From contig OZ022588.1 in assembly GCA_963669155.1 (NCBI GenBank), positions 17,977,285-18,041,284 on the forward strand: DNA of 64,000 nt. Direction: 5' to 3'. The notes below the pieces were generated by a model. It saw only the letters and a program-made list of their open reading frames with translations. It was not told the origin of the DNA and ran no database searches. The stretch comes from Arbacia lixula (lineage: Eukaryota; Echinodermata; Echinoidea; Arbacioida; Arbaciidae). Positions 22,122-33,223 of this stretch are shown piece after piece. Position 1 is the stretch's first letter. Every line of letters starts with the position of its first letter. Made by a program: the position numbers and the translations under genes.

Positions 22122-22123
22122 CA
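22033..22123 (+). repeat. GACGGACGACGG tract and terminal hairpin
   Basis: A simple GACGGAC(GAC) tract at 22033-22077 precedes GTCTCGCC (22094-22101), which pairs with GGCGAGAC (22115-22122) across a 13-base loop. Together they form the right terminus of the inserted element. Confidence 0.65.
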
Positions 22124-22727
22124 AAAATTGCATGAAACGTTACTTTCAGACATTTCCTTTCAGACAAGTAACGCGAAAAACGTGCCCAGCCGCGCCCAAG
22201 CTAGTATTTCCATCTCAAAAGGATCAAATTTCGTATTCGCTTGTCCTTATCAGGGATGTGTTATTGAAGGATAGGAAGCAACTTTCTTTCTTTGAACCCA
22301 TGTGCCAAGCCGCTGAAAAGTTATGGCGTTCTCAACAGGTGCTGTTCAGGTGTTTGAACAATTATGAACCTGATTGTGTGGCAACGGTTTCTCAGAGAGA
22401 ACAAAAGAAATGTACAGTCTCACTTCGCTTGTCCCGCTCTGTTAATGACATTAATACTTCCATGAGCACAACAGGTATCAGCAAACACAAATAAACAAGT
22501 TTTTCAAGTAAAATATCTCTGCTTCACGCCAACACACACAAACGCCGTTAATGATAACACACAGCTTAATATACCATTTTGAGGGTGGTTGAATCTCCCA
22601 AATGCACAAGTTGTCGGAAAGTGAAGAAATTGGTCAATTTTGTAATTAATACAAATAGCTTATAATTATGTCCGGTTTTTAATGATTCCTCAATACTTTT
22701 CGAAACAAAAGCAGAGTATTAGGATCT

Positions 22728-25720
22728 GGGTCAATCCACGTGAAATCAACCAATTTTCAGACAATTTGTAACCCAACCCCCTTCAATTTTCTTCAAACTC
22801 GCACCAAATGTTCCCCCAAGTGTCTGACGGAAGATTTTGAAATATTTTGCCCCAAGGTCAAATGGTTGCTAAGATACGGCCTCCCTTAGCAGCCAATGCA
22901 TGATCGAACAACTGAGTTTAAATAAAATTTGCTATTTTTGATTGACCGCTGCAGCCAAGTTAGATGAGTTACATTGCTCATTTCCTGAAAATTAAAAGAA
23001 CTTTATAGTCTTAACATGCACAATATATTCTGGTGCCGATCGGACCACCCATTCTTACGCATGACGTCAAGGAAAATGGTGTTAAGCGTCAATGGCAATG
23101 TGTTCGGGTGCATGTTTGGAAGCTGATAACTTTAAAACTCAATTAGTTTAGAACCCACTATTTTGCAGATATATAGCCTTTCACTTGCTCTACCAACCTT
23201 CCAAAAATTGATCAAAAAACATTCATCATTTTCTCGTAGAGCGCCCTCAAAGTTTGATTTTTTTAAAAAGTTGCCAAGTTCAATGTCTCAAATCACCACT
23301 CGTCCCATCGAGGATTGACACCAATTTTGGTGTGTTGATAGACTTTTACCTATATTTTTATAGGATACCTAAACACTTTTGTGACCTAAATGTTAACTAG
23401 CAGATTTAAGCATTTGAAAATGGTTGTAAACACCCCAAAATCTATGTAAAATGACACATTGGAGTTTAAGCACATTTCAAATTGTGATAACTCAGAGATG
23501 AAAAGCCAAAATACAATGATATCTTCTGTGATAATAGTCTGTTATTAGTACTAAAAGAATATACATCACAAATACTTTTGTTTTTTTGTCAATGACCTAA
23601 AAAAGCGCCTGAAAATCACAAGAAGCAATAAATCAATCAATTTTTCGTAACCATGGTTACCACAATGGTGTTAACGTGTGTTTACATTGATTTCTAATTG
23701 TGTGTCATTTCAGTACTAATGGTGACTTTAAGCTGATAACTGCATATCATGTTTTAATATATATTTTCTTTTAGCTTCACATAGTATCTTAAGTCATATT
23801 CATATCCATTGACCTTGACACCATTCTGAAAGAGCTGTATAAGCCTAAAAATTAGCATATTCTCAACACCAGTGAGCTTTACATCACATTTCAAAATCAT
23901 TTTCCTCTCGGACAGAATGCCTGATCATGTCGATATATGCAGTATTGGTAGTCTGGAATTAGTATTTAGAGGATCTAGTATTATTTGATTTGCCTAAAAT
24001 GACAATGAACTTGAAAATACACCTGGAAATCATAACAAAAGCAACAATCATTCAAATTTCCAATAATAATAGAATATGGAAACCGGCTTTGAGTTGTGTG
24101 CCATTTTAATATGAATACTGACTTAACTTTGATAATTGCAAATCTGTTGCCCTTTTTGTTCCATTTTGAGCTGCAAATAATATTTAAAGTAAAAATAACA
24201 TTGACCTTGACATAATTGTAAGATTAGTCGTAAATGTCTCCAACTGAGCATAAGTCACAACATACATGAGTTTTACACTTTTATTTGTAGCTTAAAATGG
24301 TAGAAAATGGAACATGATTAACAATTATCGGCTTTAAATTCACTATTGATATTTAAATGATACAATTTTATTTTATTGAAAGTCTTTGTAAAATGCCTTA
24401 CAATAGAACTATTGATTTTTTGTGATTTTCAGCTGTATATTCAAGGTCATTGTTATGTTTGATGAATTAAATAATACTAGATACTCTAAACACTTATCAA
24501 AGTATACCACCACTGCAAATATCGACATGATCAGGCATTCTGTCCAAGAGAAAAAATGATTTTGAAATATGATGTAAAGCTCACCAGTGTTGATAAAATG
24601 CTAAATTTAAGGCTTTTACAGCTCTTTCAGAATGATGTCAAGGTCAATACATATGAACATGACTTAAGATATTATGTGTAGCTAAAAGAAAATATATATT
24701 AAAGCATGATATGCAGTTATCAGCTTAAAGTCACCATTAGTACTGAAATGACACACAATTAGAAATCTATGTAAACACACATTAACACCATTATGGTAAC
24801 CATGGTTACAGAAAGTTGACTGATTTATTGTTTCTTGTGATTTTCAGGCGCTTTTTTAAGGTCATTGACAAAAAAACAAAAGTATTTGTGATATATATTC
24901 TTTAAGTACTAATAACAGACTGTTATCACAGAAGATATCATTGTATTTTGGCTTTTCATCTCTGAGTTATCACAATTTGAAATGTGCTTAAACTCCAATG
25001 TGTCATTTTACATAGATTTTGGGGTGTTTACAACCATTTTCAAATGCTTAAATCTGCTATTTAACATTTAGGTCACAAAAGTGTTTAGGTATCCTATAAA
25101 AATATAGGTAAAAGTCTATCAACACACCAAAATTGGTGTCAATCCTCGATGGGACGAGTGGTGATTTGAGACATTGAACTTGGCAACTTTTTAAAAAAAT
25201 CAAACTTTGAGGGCGCTCTACGAGAAAATGATGAATGTTTTTTGATCAATTTTTGGAAGGTTGGTAGAGCAAGTAAAAGGCTATATATCTGCAAAATAGT
25301 GGGTTCTAAACTAATTGAGTTTTAAAGTTATCAGCTTCCAAACATGCACCCGAACACATTGCCATTGACGCTTAACACCATTTTCCTTGACGTCATGCGT
25401 AAGAATGGGTGGTCCGATCGGCACCAGAATATATTGTGCATGTTAAGACTATAAAGTTCTTTTGATTTTCAGGAAATGAGCAATGTAACTCATCTAACTT
25501 GGCTGCAGCGGCCAATCAAAAATAGCAAATTTTATTTAAACTCAGTTGTTCGATCACGCATTGGTTGCTAAGGGAGGCCGTATCTTAGCAACCATTTGAC
25601 CTTGGGGCAAAATATTTCAAAATCTTCCGTCGGACACTTGGGGGAACATTTGGTGCGAGTTTGAAGAAAATTGAAGGGGGTCGGGTTAACACCATTGGTT
25701 GATTTCACGTGGATTGACCC
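22728..25720. mobile_element. 3.0-kb giant palindrome (foldback element)
   Basis: The left end GGGTCAATCCACGTGAAATC is the exact complement of the right end. The complement can be followed by eye through both arms to a centre near 24225. The outer 1.15 kb is about 95% or more similar between arms; the inner 300 bp per arm is clearly more diverged. ATCT abuts both outer ends and may be a 4-bp target duplication. There is no coding frame and hardly any unpaired loop. Sea urchins have a described class of foldback transposons with long inverted repeats (TU elements); whether this is related is unknown. Confidence 0.85.
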
Positions 25721-25935
25721 ATCTGTCATTAACTTCCTCACAGTTTGCAAACGAATTTGTCAAAAACAAAACGTCTACAGACAAATGGGAAATTAAAGAA
25801 GACAAAGCATTGTCACGATAATGGATTCCTTGGACATTCATGAGCACGCTTTAGATACAGATGTTTGAATGTATTATGCTCGAGTTTCTACTCCTTTCTA
25901 TAACACTTCCCTGGTAGGTGTGTTATTTTACAGCG

Positions 25936-26383
25936 TGCCCATGTCAACAATAGAAGCAGGTGCACATGGTGGAATGTTCTTTCACTACACAGAGCTGAAT
26001 CGCTGTTGTCGTACCTGCATTTTAACGTGGTCCACCAATATCTATGGAATTTCCATTTTACTCTCTGCTCATGCGCACATTGCAACTATGAATTCGCTTA
26101 TAGGATTGCATAATCTGTGTTACGTTACCAGACTGTGTTGTGGCCATGCACGCATGCACCTTACAGCCTAGTACCTAGGTTATTTTTAAAAATCTACGCA
26201 TACCCATGTTTTGTATGAGCATATTCACTAACTTACTATACAAAATATGGCTGTACAAAATATTGTGGCATTCTTGGCTCTGCATAAGAATCCGCCAGCT
26301 AAACGTATACGGGCTGATAGATTATCGTAGATCGCGCCATCAATCGTTCGACTTGTTGCGCTCACTGAATCCTACATTACGTA
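25936..26383 (+). repeat. Long inverted repeat, left arm
   Basis: Matches the complement of 29801-30130 (from GTGCCCAT through the CAGAGCTGAATCGCTG segment to the TATACGGGCTGAT segment) and of 28482-28553 (the remaining 70 bp with ATCGTTCGACTTGTT). It contains a half copy of MITE family B around 26140-26172. Confidence 0.65.
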
Positions 26384-26839
26384 GTAGTGAGTAGTGTAGC
26401 TTAGCTGATCTAGTGGAGTAGTGCTGTACGCGGTTCATGCCTCGATCCGCATAATATGCCAGTCATGTTTGATGCGGTTATTGCCAAAGTACTTTAACTG
26501 TTAGATAACTATTCAGGAGCCAATAGGCATAATCATTACACATGTAACGGTCCAGCTGTGTGTATAAATGATGAACTCACCTCGTCTCGTTTTTGCTTGT
26601 ACGACAGGGATTGACGGCACGTATAGTGGCGGTGTAACGCGGGCGCGCATGCAGACTAGCTACACTAATACTTCTTGCAATGTGAAAGAGAGGGGCATGT
26701 GGGAAACGTATTTGCATGGTGAGAGAAACGTATTTGCATGGGCAAGGCTTATCCATGCAGACACGCCCACTCTCATAAGCACTTCTCTGAGTATGCACTT
26801 ATTCATACTCCAGTGAACAGTGCATCACGAGTACGTTGT

Positions 26840-27006
26840 CTGTTTTTCCCTCTCTTCTTTCTCTCTCCACCCCCCCCCCCCCCCCCCGCATTGGTACACA
26901 GCAGCGCGCGACGAAACTCAGCGATCGCGCGATTACTCGATGAATCCTTATCGTATTGTCTGTCTTTCCCTCTCTTCTTTCTCTCTCCACCCCCCCCCCC
27001 CCCCCG
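26840..27006 (+). repeat. Duplicated pyrimidine tract with C18 and C16 runs
   Basis: TCCCTCTCTTCTTTCTCTC followed by a long C run occurs twice (26846-26887 and 26966-27005). Between them lies a 70-bp segment (26888-26957, CCGCATTGGTACACAGCAGC) that recurs almost unchanged at 27385-27456. Confidence 0.75.
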
Positions 27007-27064
27007 GCTCTTCTGTCCACACTCACACGTCAATAGCGAGTTCGCTTCTAGCCTCAGTACTAGG

Positions 27065-27256
27065 CTGTGAGGTGCATGGACACAATCCTGTCTGTTAAGA
27101 ACTATGTCTGGTAACACAGACTACGCCCTAATGACGTCTTAGCTCCTCTGGCTTCTTCTCTCTTCCCCTCTAGGAGGAGTGAGGATGGGATTGGGGCATA
27201 GTCTGTCTTACTAGACATAGTTGTCAACAGACTGGGTTGTGTCCATGCACCTCACA
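27065..27256. mobile_element. MITE family B, copy 2
   Basis: Same inverted ends and arms as 20073-20263, with the central loop inverted relative to that copy. The right flank (27257-27372 and 27632-27678) is the complement of 19912-20072, so element and flank were duplicated together. The flank is interrupted by about 260 bp that includes the 70-bp direct repeat. Confidence 0.7.
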
Positions 27257-27679
27257 GTCTAGTATTTAGGCTAGTTCGCTTCACAAATCGTTAGACAAAT
27301 ACGGATGTATTTATAGTGGTTGAGTCATGTATTGCATGCTGCCGCGCTATGTATAGTCTAGGTTCTAGATGTATTTTATCAGCCCGCATTGGTACACAGC
27401 AGCGCGCGACGAAACTCAGCGATCGCGCGATTACTCGATGAATCCTTATCGTATAATGATATATGATAATGCTTGGGGTAATACTCTCTGTTATGCCACA
27501 TATTGCTCTACAGACATTTCACATATGTTCCATGAGTTATAGATTGTTTTGCTTGCATGTGTGTCTGATTAACGGAGAGAAAACGTTGGCCACATATTTT
27601 TGTATTTTTTATTTACAAGGTGGACAAACGGGTATTTCGAATAGAAGTGCAATAGACCGGTTTACTATACTGTAGTCAA

Positions 27680-28480
27680 ATATATGACTGTTTCTTCCCT
27701 CGGGGCCTAGAAACGAGTTATTCCATTAACCTGTACCTAACATTGGTACATGTATTTCAGTGCTTGGAATTCACACTGCGTACATTAGTTGTCGGGCAAA
27801 CCTCGGGCAAGCTTTCCGGTTGTCAGGGGCAACCTTTGTTAAACTGGTATGCATAAAATTTGAACATGTTAGTAGACCGGTCTACATGTATTGAAGGTAA
27901 ACGTGGAAAAGGCCGTCCAGCCGGGTGTCGATCTCGGGCTTGTGATATGAAGAGACTGTCAAGAGGATGGACGATTATACTAGGTGCAACCCACTGGACA
28001 GAGAACAGAGAAGATTCTTGTGAAGATCATAGCAACACTCTAGCATCAGCTGAACATGAATAATAATTTGTCTGAATTTAGATTTTTACAGACGTGTATC
28101 AACCTAGCCTTGCTACCAGGCTGTTAATGGTATTTCTAAACCAAACTATATTCGATAAAACGATTTGGCTGCAGGAGACCAATCATTCTAGATTTCTTCA
28201 CTACTTCCCCTGATTGAAAAAAAGAGGCGCATGATACAGCGATGACCAGTATTAGAATAATAATCATAATCTATGTGTCAATTTGAATTATAAATGTACA
28301 TCAGCCTGGATATGTTACTGTTGTTAGACGGCGTCTGTCGATTCTAAAATGAACCTGACTGACCTCCTCTACACTAACCTCCCACCGAGCAAGCCGAGAG
28401 GAGTTCGGTTGAGGACAATCCCGTCACCACTCTACAGTAGTCTAGGTTCTAGACGCATTTTGAGTCCAGTCGAGCGTACA
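27680..28480. other. Repeat-zone spacer, no supported feature
   Basis: A 67-codon open frame at 27860-28063 (GKRGKGRPAGCRSRACDMKR, then a stop) resembles the Arg/Gly/Pro-rich tail of non-LTR retrotransposon polyproteins, but it is too short to assign. Confidence 0.3.
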
Positions 28481-28553
28481 CTACGTTGAGTAGGGTTCAG
28501 TGAGCGCAATGAACAAGTCGAACGATTGATGGCGCGATCTACGATAATCTATC

Positions 28554-29800
28554 ACAGTCACTGTTAGTGGGGAGATCAGTGATCACAGTCAATCGGCAGC
28601 GCTCGCTCGTTCTATAGAAATCGTGAGCGTTTTATTTTGTTGCACCTAGATTACGAAGGAATTTGACATGCTCGCGAGATCTTTTGCTGGTGTCTTCTGT
28701 AAGCATACTGATCAGAAATTTTTTAGACAGGGATTGAGATTATATGTTTCTTAATAAATATTTTCATTTTTTTTTTCGAAATCTGCAAAGGAGTTTTTAT
28801 GTTATTTGCTTTCAAAAACAGGCCTCAATTTTTTTTTTGAAATATGTAAGCTCTCAGACCTTGCTGGATCCTGACCCTTCTATGGATTTCACGGCAACGA
28901 CAGTTACGGCTCTAAAAAGCCAATACTTCAGCGGAGATTTTGATTCCAATATTGTTTGGGCTCAAAAAGAAAACATTTATGCTATTCGTCTTCAAAGTGA
29001 CGCGAGATTTCAGAAATCGTACGGACTTCGCAACCGATATATATGTAAGCTCTCAGACTTTGCTGGATCCTGACCCTTCTACAAATTGGACGGCAACACC
29101 AGTTACACCTTTGGAAAGCCAGTACTCTAGCGGAGAATTTGATTCCAGTTTTGTTTAGGCTCGAAAATAACACATTTGTGCAATTCGTCTTCAAAGTGAC
29201 GCGAATTTTCAGAAATCATACGGACTTCGCAAACGATATTCGTCCGCAGGCAGCAGAAAACACAGGATTTTATTTTCAGTGAGGTAGTCGTGACCTTCAT
29301 TAGTATTTCGTTATTATCGTGGACTATGATTGGCTGGGTAGGATCGTTCACAACTTCGTCATATCTCGCTCATTTTGGATTTGAACATGGTTGATGTTTT
29401 GCTGGATCCTGACCCTTCTATGGGGGAGGTTGAAAAATAATGGTATCTCCATAAAGTGCAATAAATTCCGCTTCAGATGACCTCTAAATGTTAGGGGCTC
29501 AAAAGCGATTGACATTAGAATATAGAGTTTATTCTTCTTTTTTTTTCATTAGAACCACATATTTATCTCGAATTTACAATATTTTTCTGCCTATTTTAAT
29601 GAAATGTTTTATCACAGTTGGTAAATTTCGACCTCCAACATACAGTTACAAAAGAAAGTGTACGAAAATATGGTATATTCATGAAGATATCGCAGTTTGA
29701 AAAGGAGACGTTTTCCGCGGTTCTAGAGGTCAAGTGAAGGTCCCGACTACCTCGCTGAAAATAAAATAAGCGTATTTTCTGGTTCCTGCCATTTGACTGT
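28554..29800. mobile_element. 1.25-kb insertion with short inverted ends and ATC duplication
   Basis: The insert begins ACAGTCA and ends TGACTGT, exact complements. ATC lies immediately outside both ends (28551-28553 and 29801-29803) but once only at the empty site in the other arm. The target duplication and inverted ends are what a DNA transposon leaves; the superfamily cannot be named. It contains two 197-bp direct repeats and no transposase. Confidence 0.6.
28845..29238 (+). repeat. 197-bp tandem duplication
   Basis: Two adjacent units starting TATGTAAGCTCTCAGAC and containing GCTGGATCCTGACCCTTCTA, AGCGGAGA and TCGTCTTCAAAGTGACGCGA. A third partial hit (GCTGGATCCTGACCCTTCTA) lies at 29400-29420. 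Unit 1 can be translated (SQTLLDPDPS, then SQYFSGDFDS) and unit 2 keeps most of that frame before a stop, so a decayed coding origin is possible. Confidence 0.7.
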
Positions 29801-30130
29801 ATCAGCCCGTATATGCAGAGCCAAGAATGCCACAATATTTTGTATAGTAAGTTAGTAAATATACGCATACGAAACATGGGTATGCGTAGATTTAAAAAAA
29901 TAAGCTAGGTACTAGGCTGTGAGGTGCATGCATAAATGGACACAACACAGTCTGGTAACGTAACACAGATTATGCAATCTTATAAGCGAATTCATAGTTG
30001 CAATGTGTGCATGAGCAGAGAGTAAAATGGAAATTCTATAGATAGTGGCGGACCACGTTAAAATACAGGTACGACAACAGCGATTCAGCTCTGAGAAGGT
30101 AGTGAAAGAACATTCCACCATGGGCACGCC

Positions 30131-30778
30131 ATTGCTTTAAATGGCCTTGAAACCCTTTCCCTCGCTGTGGGCATGCACAAGATGTTGTCGTAGGTTATTT
30201 TATATGATTGTTTAATGATTTGTTTAACAAAGTGGGCATTTAATTCGCTGGAACATCTTGAAATAACTATCGGACAAAGAATATCACATTCCCAGACAGT
30301 GACTAAAAACTAAACTCTGACTTCAAAAACGTTCCCGCCATGCAGATGTAAATCTTGCGCCACCTGAGGTGCTAGAGTTGGATGTCAACCAACGAACCTT
30401 GCAGTACTCAGAGGTGTGGTTGTCATACAGCACACTTGCCGTGTACTATCTATTGTTCCTGTCATGCATAGTCAAACTGTCAAAACCCCCACAACAATGA
30501 TGTAAAAAATGGGGTAGATGATGAGAATTCAGAGGTTTCTTATGAAGTAGAAAGTGAAACTGACTTGATGATGGAATGAATACTGGGTGTTTGCTGAAGA
30601 CAGGTTAGTATGGTGTATGGTGTGAATTACGGCAAATAATTGTACAACTGTATGTGGTATTACATGATGACTTATCCCTTCATAAACCAACAAGATGGTT
30701 TACACTGCATCATTTCTTTTCCATGGAATGTCATTCATAATACCGGTGTACATGGTTATTAGCCAATATGATACCCAA
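30131..30778. other. No recognisable feature
   Basis: AT-rich sequence between the inverted repeat arm and the next tandem array. Nothing supported. Confidence 0.4.
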
Positions 30779-31450
30779 GTAGCATAATTATGCATACACA
30801 AATGACCAAACCAGATTTTGATTGGTCTAATCTGAATCAAATGCCATTAAACATTGAAGTGGACACTACATTTGCTTTGTCATCCTTTATAGTATTCGTG
30901 TTGTATGCCAAAAATGGAAGTTAGAAAATGGCTGCCCTAATTTGCATATCATGAATATGCAAATGAGCAAATCATTTTGGCATTGGCCTAATCTGAAATC
31001 AGAGAGCCTGAAAACCTGGGGAAAGACACACGAAAAAATCATACATTTATCTTTTCAAGTGAGGAGGTTATGGTCGAATAATAAAATGTCAAAAATAGCA
31101 GCCCTAATTTGCATATTGTGAATATGGGAATGAGTAAATCATTTCGTCATTGGCCTTATCTGAATCAGAGACCCTGAAAACCTGGGGGTAGGCACAAAAA
31201 TCATTACATTTATCTTTTCAAATGAGGAGGTTGTGGTTAATGAAATTTCAATAATGGCCGCCCTAATTTGCATATTATGAATAGGCAAATGAGTAAATCG
31301 TTATGGCTTCGGCCTAATCTGAATCAGAGACCCTGAAAATCTAGGGGTGGACACAAAAATCATATGTTTATCATTTCAAATAAGAAAGTAACGGTCAAAT
31401 TAAGACATTTCAGTAATATATGGCCGCTCTAATTTGCATATTACGCAAAA
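30779..31450 (+). repeat. Tandem array of about 160-167 bp with octamer motifs
   Basis: Units begin at CCCTAATTTGCATA (30935, 31102, 31261, and about 31427 as CTCTAATTTG), with an older diverged unit upstream. Each unit has AATCTGAATCAGAGACCCTG, AAAATCAT and TTTATC in the same order. The best-kept unit pairs ATTTGCAT with ATGCAAAT 17 bases later, an inverted pair of POU octamers. Confidence 0.75.
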
Positions 31451-31554
31451 TGCCCAAGGGTGCCAAGCTGGCATCATCCAGATTCTTAATCAGCACACCT
31501 CAAAGATATAAAATCCGCAAAAAAAAAAAATTGTGGGGACGCGAAAACCACGTT

Positions 31555-31765
31555 AAGTGCCAAACTTCTGGACTAAAACGAAATGGGATAGGAAGACACT
31601 GAAATGGATCAGAAATCAGACTAAAATAGCAGACACAATACTATGTATTCGAAAAAAAGAAATGGAAGTAGGCTGGGCAACTTACAAGAACATAATAGGC
31701 AGACCAAACGTATTACAGAATGGAGACTATGGTTGGGTTCAAGACACAGTAATAATGCTGATAAT
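31555..31765 (+). pseudogene. RTE-like LINE C-terminal remnant
   Basis: KWDRKTLKWIRNQTKIADTI reads in one frame. After a frameshift the sequence resembles KKKWK-x-AGQLTRT followed by QTKRITEWR. This order fits the WAGHVAR...RWTKRITEWRP tail common in RTE-like non-LTR retrotransposons. In-frame stops and the shift show it is dead. Confidence 0.5.
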
Positions 31766-31989
31766 GATAATAATAATAATGTAAAAAAACATAACTATAG
31801 TGATAGTGATTATCATTATTTTGTAACAAAGTAGAGATAAGAATAAGAATTGCAAATAGGAAGTATAGCATATCCACACCTTTAACTTGCAACAAAACGA
31901 ATAACGTCAATAATAATGGCAATCATCGTCATAATTCATGAGAGCAGGGATGGGGGACAGAAGGAAAGTAACGGAAATAGAAAAAGTGT

Positions 31990-32372
31990 TGAGATAAACT
32001 TTGGTAAAAATAAAAATTGAAGTATTTTATTTTAAGGTGTAGAAGGTCTTTCCATCTGGATACTGAATTTAGAGGGATGCTATAAATACAACCCTGGTCG
32101 CAAGATACAGGAAAGTGGCATGCACATTTATATGTGCACCATCTCCATTCCCTCGGAAGTATTTCTTGCCCGCTGCACCATATCAGCGCTGGGTCAAGGT
32201 CAATCAAATAATCACCAACCTCCCACCAGGTACCCATTTATACTCCTGGGTGGAAAGCAGCAATGTGGATAGTGTATCTTGCTGAAGGACACACGTGCCA
32301 TGGGTGGGATTGAACCCGGGACCTCGAGGTCTTCAATTAAAGTCCACAGTCACAACACCACGACACCTCCAT
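31990..32372 (-). mobile_element. SINE-like element with tRNA-type B box
   Basis: On the minus strand GGAGGTGTCGTGGTGTTGTG is followed 40-50 bases later by GGTTCAATCCCAC, a near-match to the tRNA B box. A tail containing CCCAGGAGTATAAATGGGTA and an AT-rich 3' end comes next. This is the pattern of a tRNA-derived SINE; the A box is weak. It is not a functional tRNA gene because the cloverleaf arms cannot be closed. Confidence 0.45.
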
Positions 32373-32489
32373 GAAAATCTGTCGAAAGAAAGAAAGCAAC
32401 GGAAAATAAGGACATAACATTAATTGTCCTGGCTGACAGCCTAACGTATATGTCTACTGGATGTTCTGGAGTCTCTACCTCACCCATTT

Positions 32490-32665
32490 ATGCTTCTCCC
32501 TTCTTTCAATACTTCCCCTCCCCCTCCTTCTTGACCCACCCTCTCCCCCCCCCCCCCCCCCCGGTTCTCTCACTCCTTACCCCTTCCTCATTTTCCCTCT
32601 CTCTCCTTATCCCATCTTTCTTTTTGTTTCCTCTTTCTGTTGTCTCTAAGCCCACCGGTTCCATT
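32490..32665 (+). repeat. Polypyrimidine tract with C run
   Basis: CT-rich sequence with a run of about 17 C residues at 32547-32563. Translations are low complexity. Confidence 0.7.
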
Positions 32666-33048
32666 TTCATCATTTTTTTTTATGGCAGTGGAGGAGCTTT
32701 CAATTGAGTCCACTATACATTTACTATAAACTTCTTAAAGTCAATACGTGCATTTAGACATGTTAGAGGAATGGCAAGGAAATCACATGAACTATTTTGA
32801 CAGGAGTGAGTTATTAATGAATGTGTTCAATCGTGATGGAATGTTATTTAACTCTTTATGCGGCACTATGCATTTTTACACATAGAGCAGCATTTAATCG
32901 GTAAGCAACCAAGAGTGTCTACACACAGTCAAAAGCTGGCGCTATACAATTAATTGCTAAAAATCAGATTGCGTAGCGCGATGCAAATAGTGATAATAAT
33001 GATCCGCGAGCTTGTTGTACAAAGAGTTGCACGGAGCGTGAGAATCCA

Positions 33049-33223
33049 GGGGTCCGTTTCATGAAAGTTGTCAGCACTGACAAGTTGTCTTTCTCCGACA
33101 GTTACCATGGTAACAGTCAGAGGCTAGTGCCTCTCAGCCAATAAAAACTGAGGAGTTCACTGAAATAATGTTGGCACTGACTATTTAGTCAGTGCTGACA
33201 ACTTTCATAAAACCTCGGCCCCC
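33049..33223. mobile_element. 175-bp MITE with perfect X-box palindrome
   Basis: The left arm (GGGGTCCGTTTCATGAAAG, then TTGTCAGCACTGAC) pairs with the right arm ending GGCCCCC. Inside, GTTACCATGGTAAC at 33101-33114 is a perfect palindrome matching the RFX X-box consensus. No coding sequence. Confidence 0.7.

Larger units (their letters stand above)
20425..22690 (+). repeat. Dispersed repeat family A, copy interrupted by an insertion
   Basis: The left part (20425-20760) matches 18860-19185 and the right part (22122-22540) matches 19185-19310 and 19613-19910. Sequence joined at CCTGCTTA|CAAAATTGCATG in the other copy is split here by 20761-22121. The right part lacks the 19310-19613 segment. 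The final 150 bases (22540-22690) match the inverted block at 2640-2790. Confidence 0.75.
28482..30130 (-). repeat. Long inverted repeat, right arm, split by an insertion
   Basis: 28482-28553 and 29801-30130 are together the complement of 25936-26383. The uninterrupted left arm shows that 28554-29800 was inserted later. A half copy of MITE family B lies at 29910-29975. Confidence 0.65.

Noticed and set aside
23000-25500. Hidden transposase in the giant palindrome
   Set aside because: No frame above about 60 codons on either strand and no recognisable catalytic motif.
26799-27117. Overlapping 75-110 codon frames on both strands
   Set aside because: Generated by the duplicated C runs and CT tracts (Pro and Gly runs), not by a gene.
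32280-32370. Possible tRNA gene on the minus strand
   Set aside because: B box present, but the A box is weak and the cloverleaf fails; better explained as the head of a SINE-like element.
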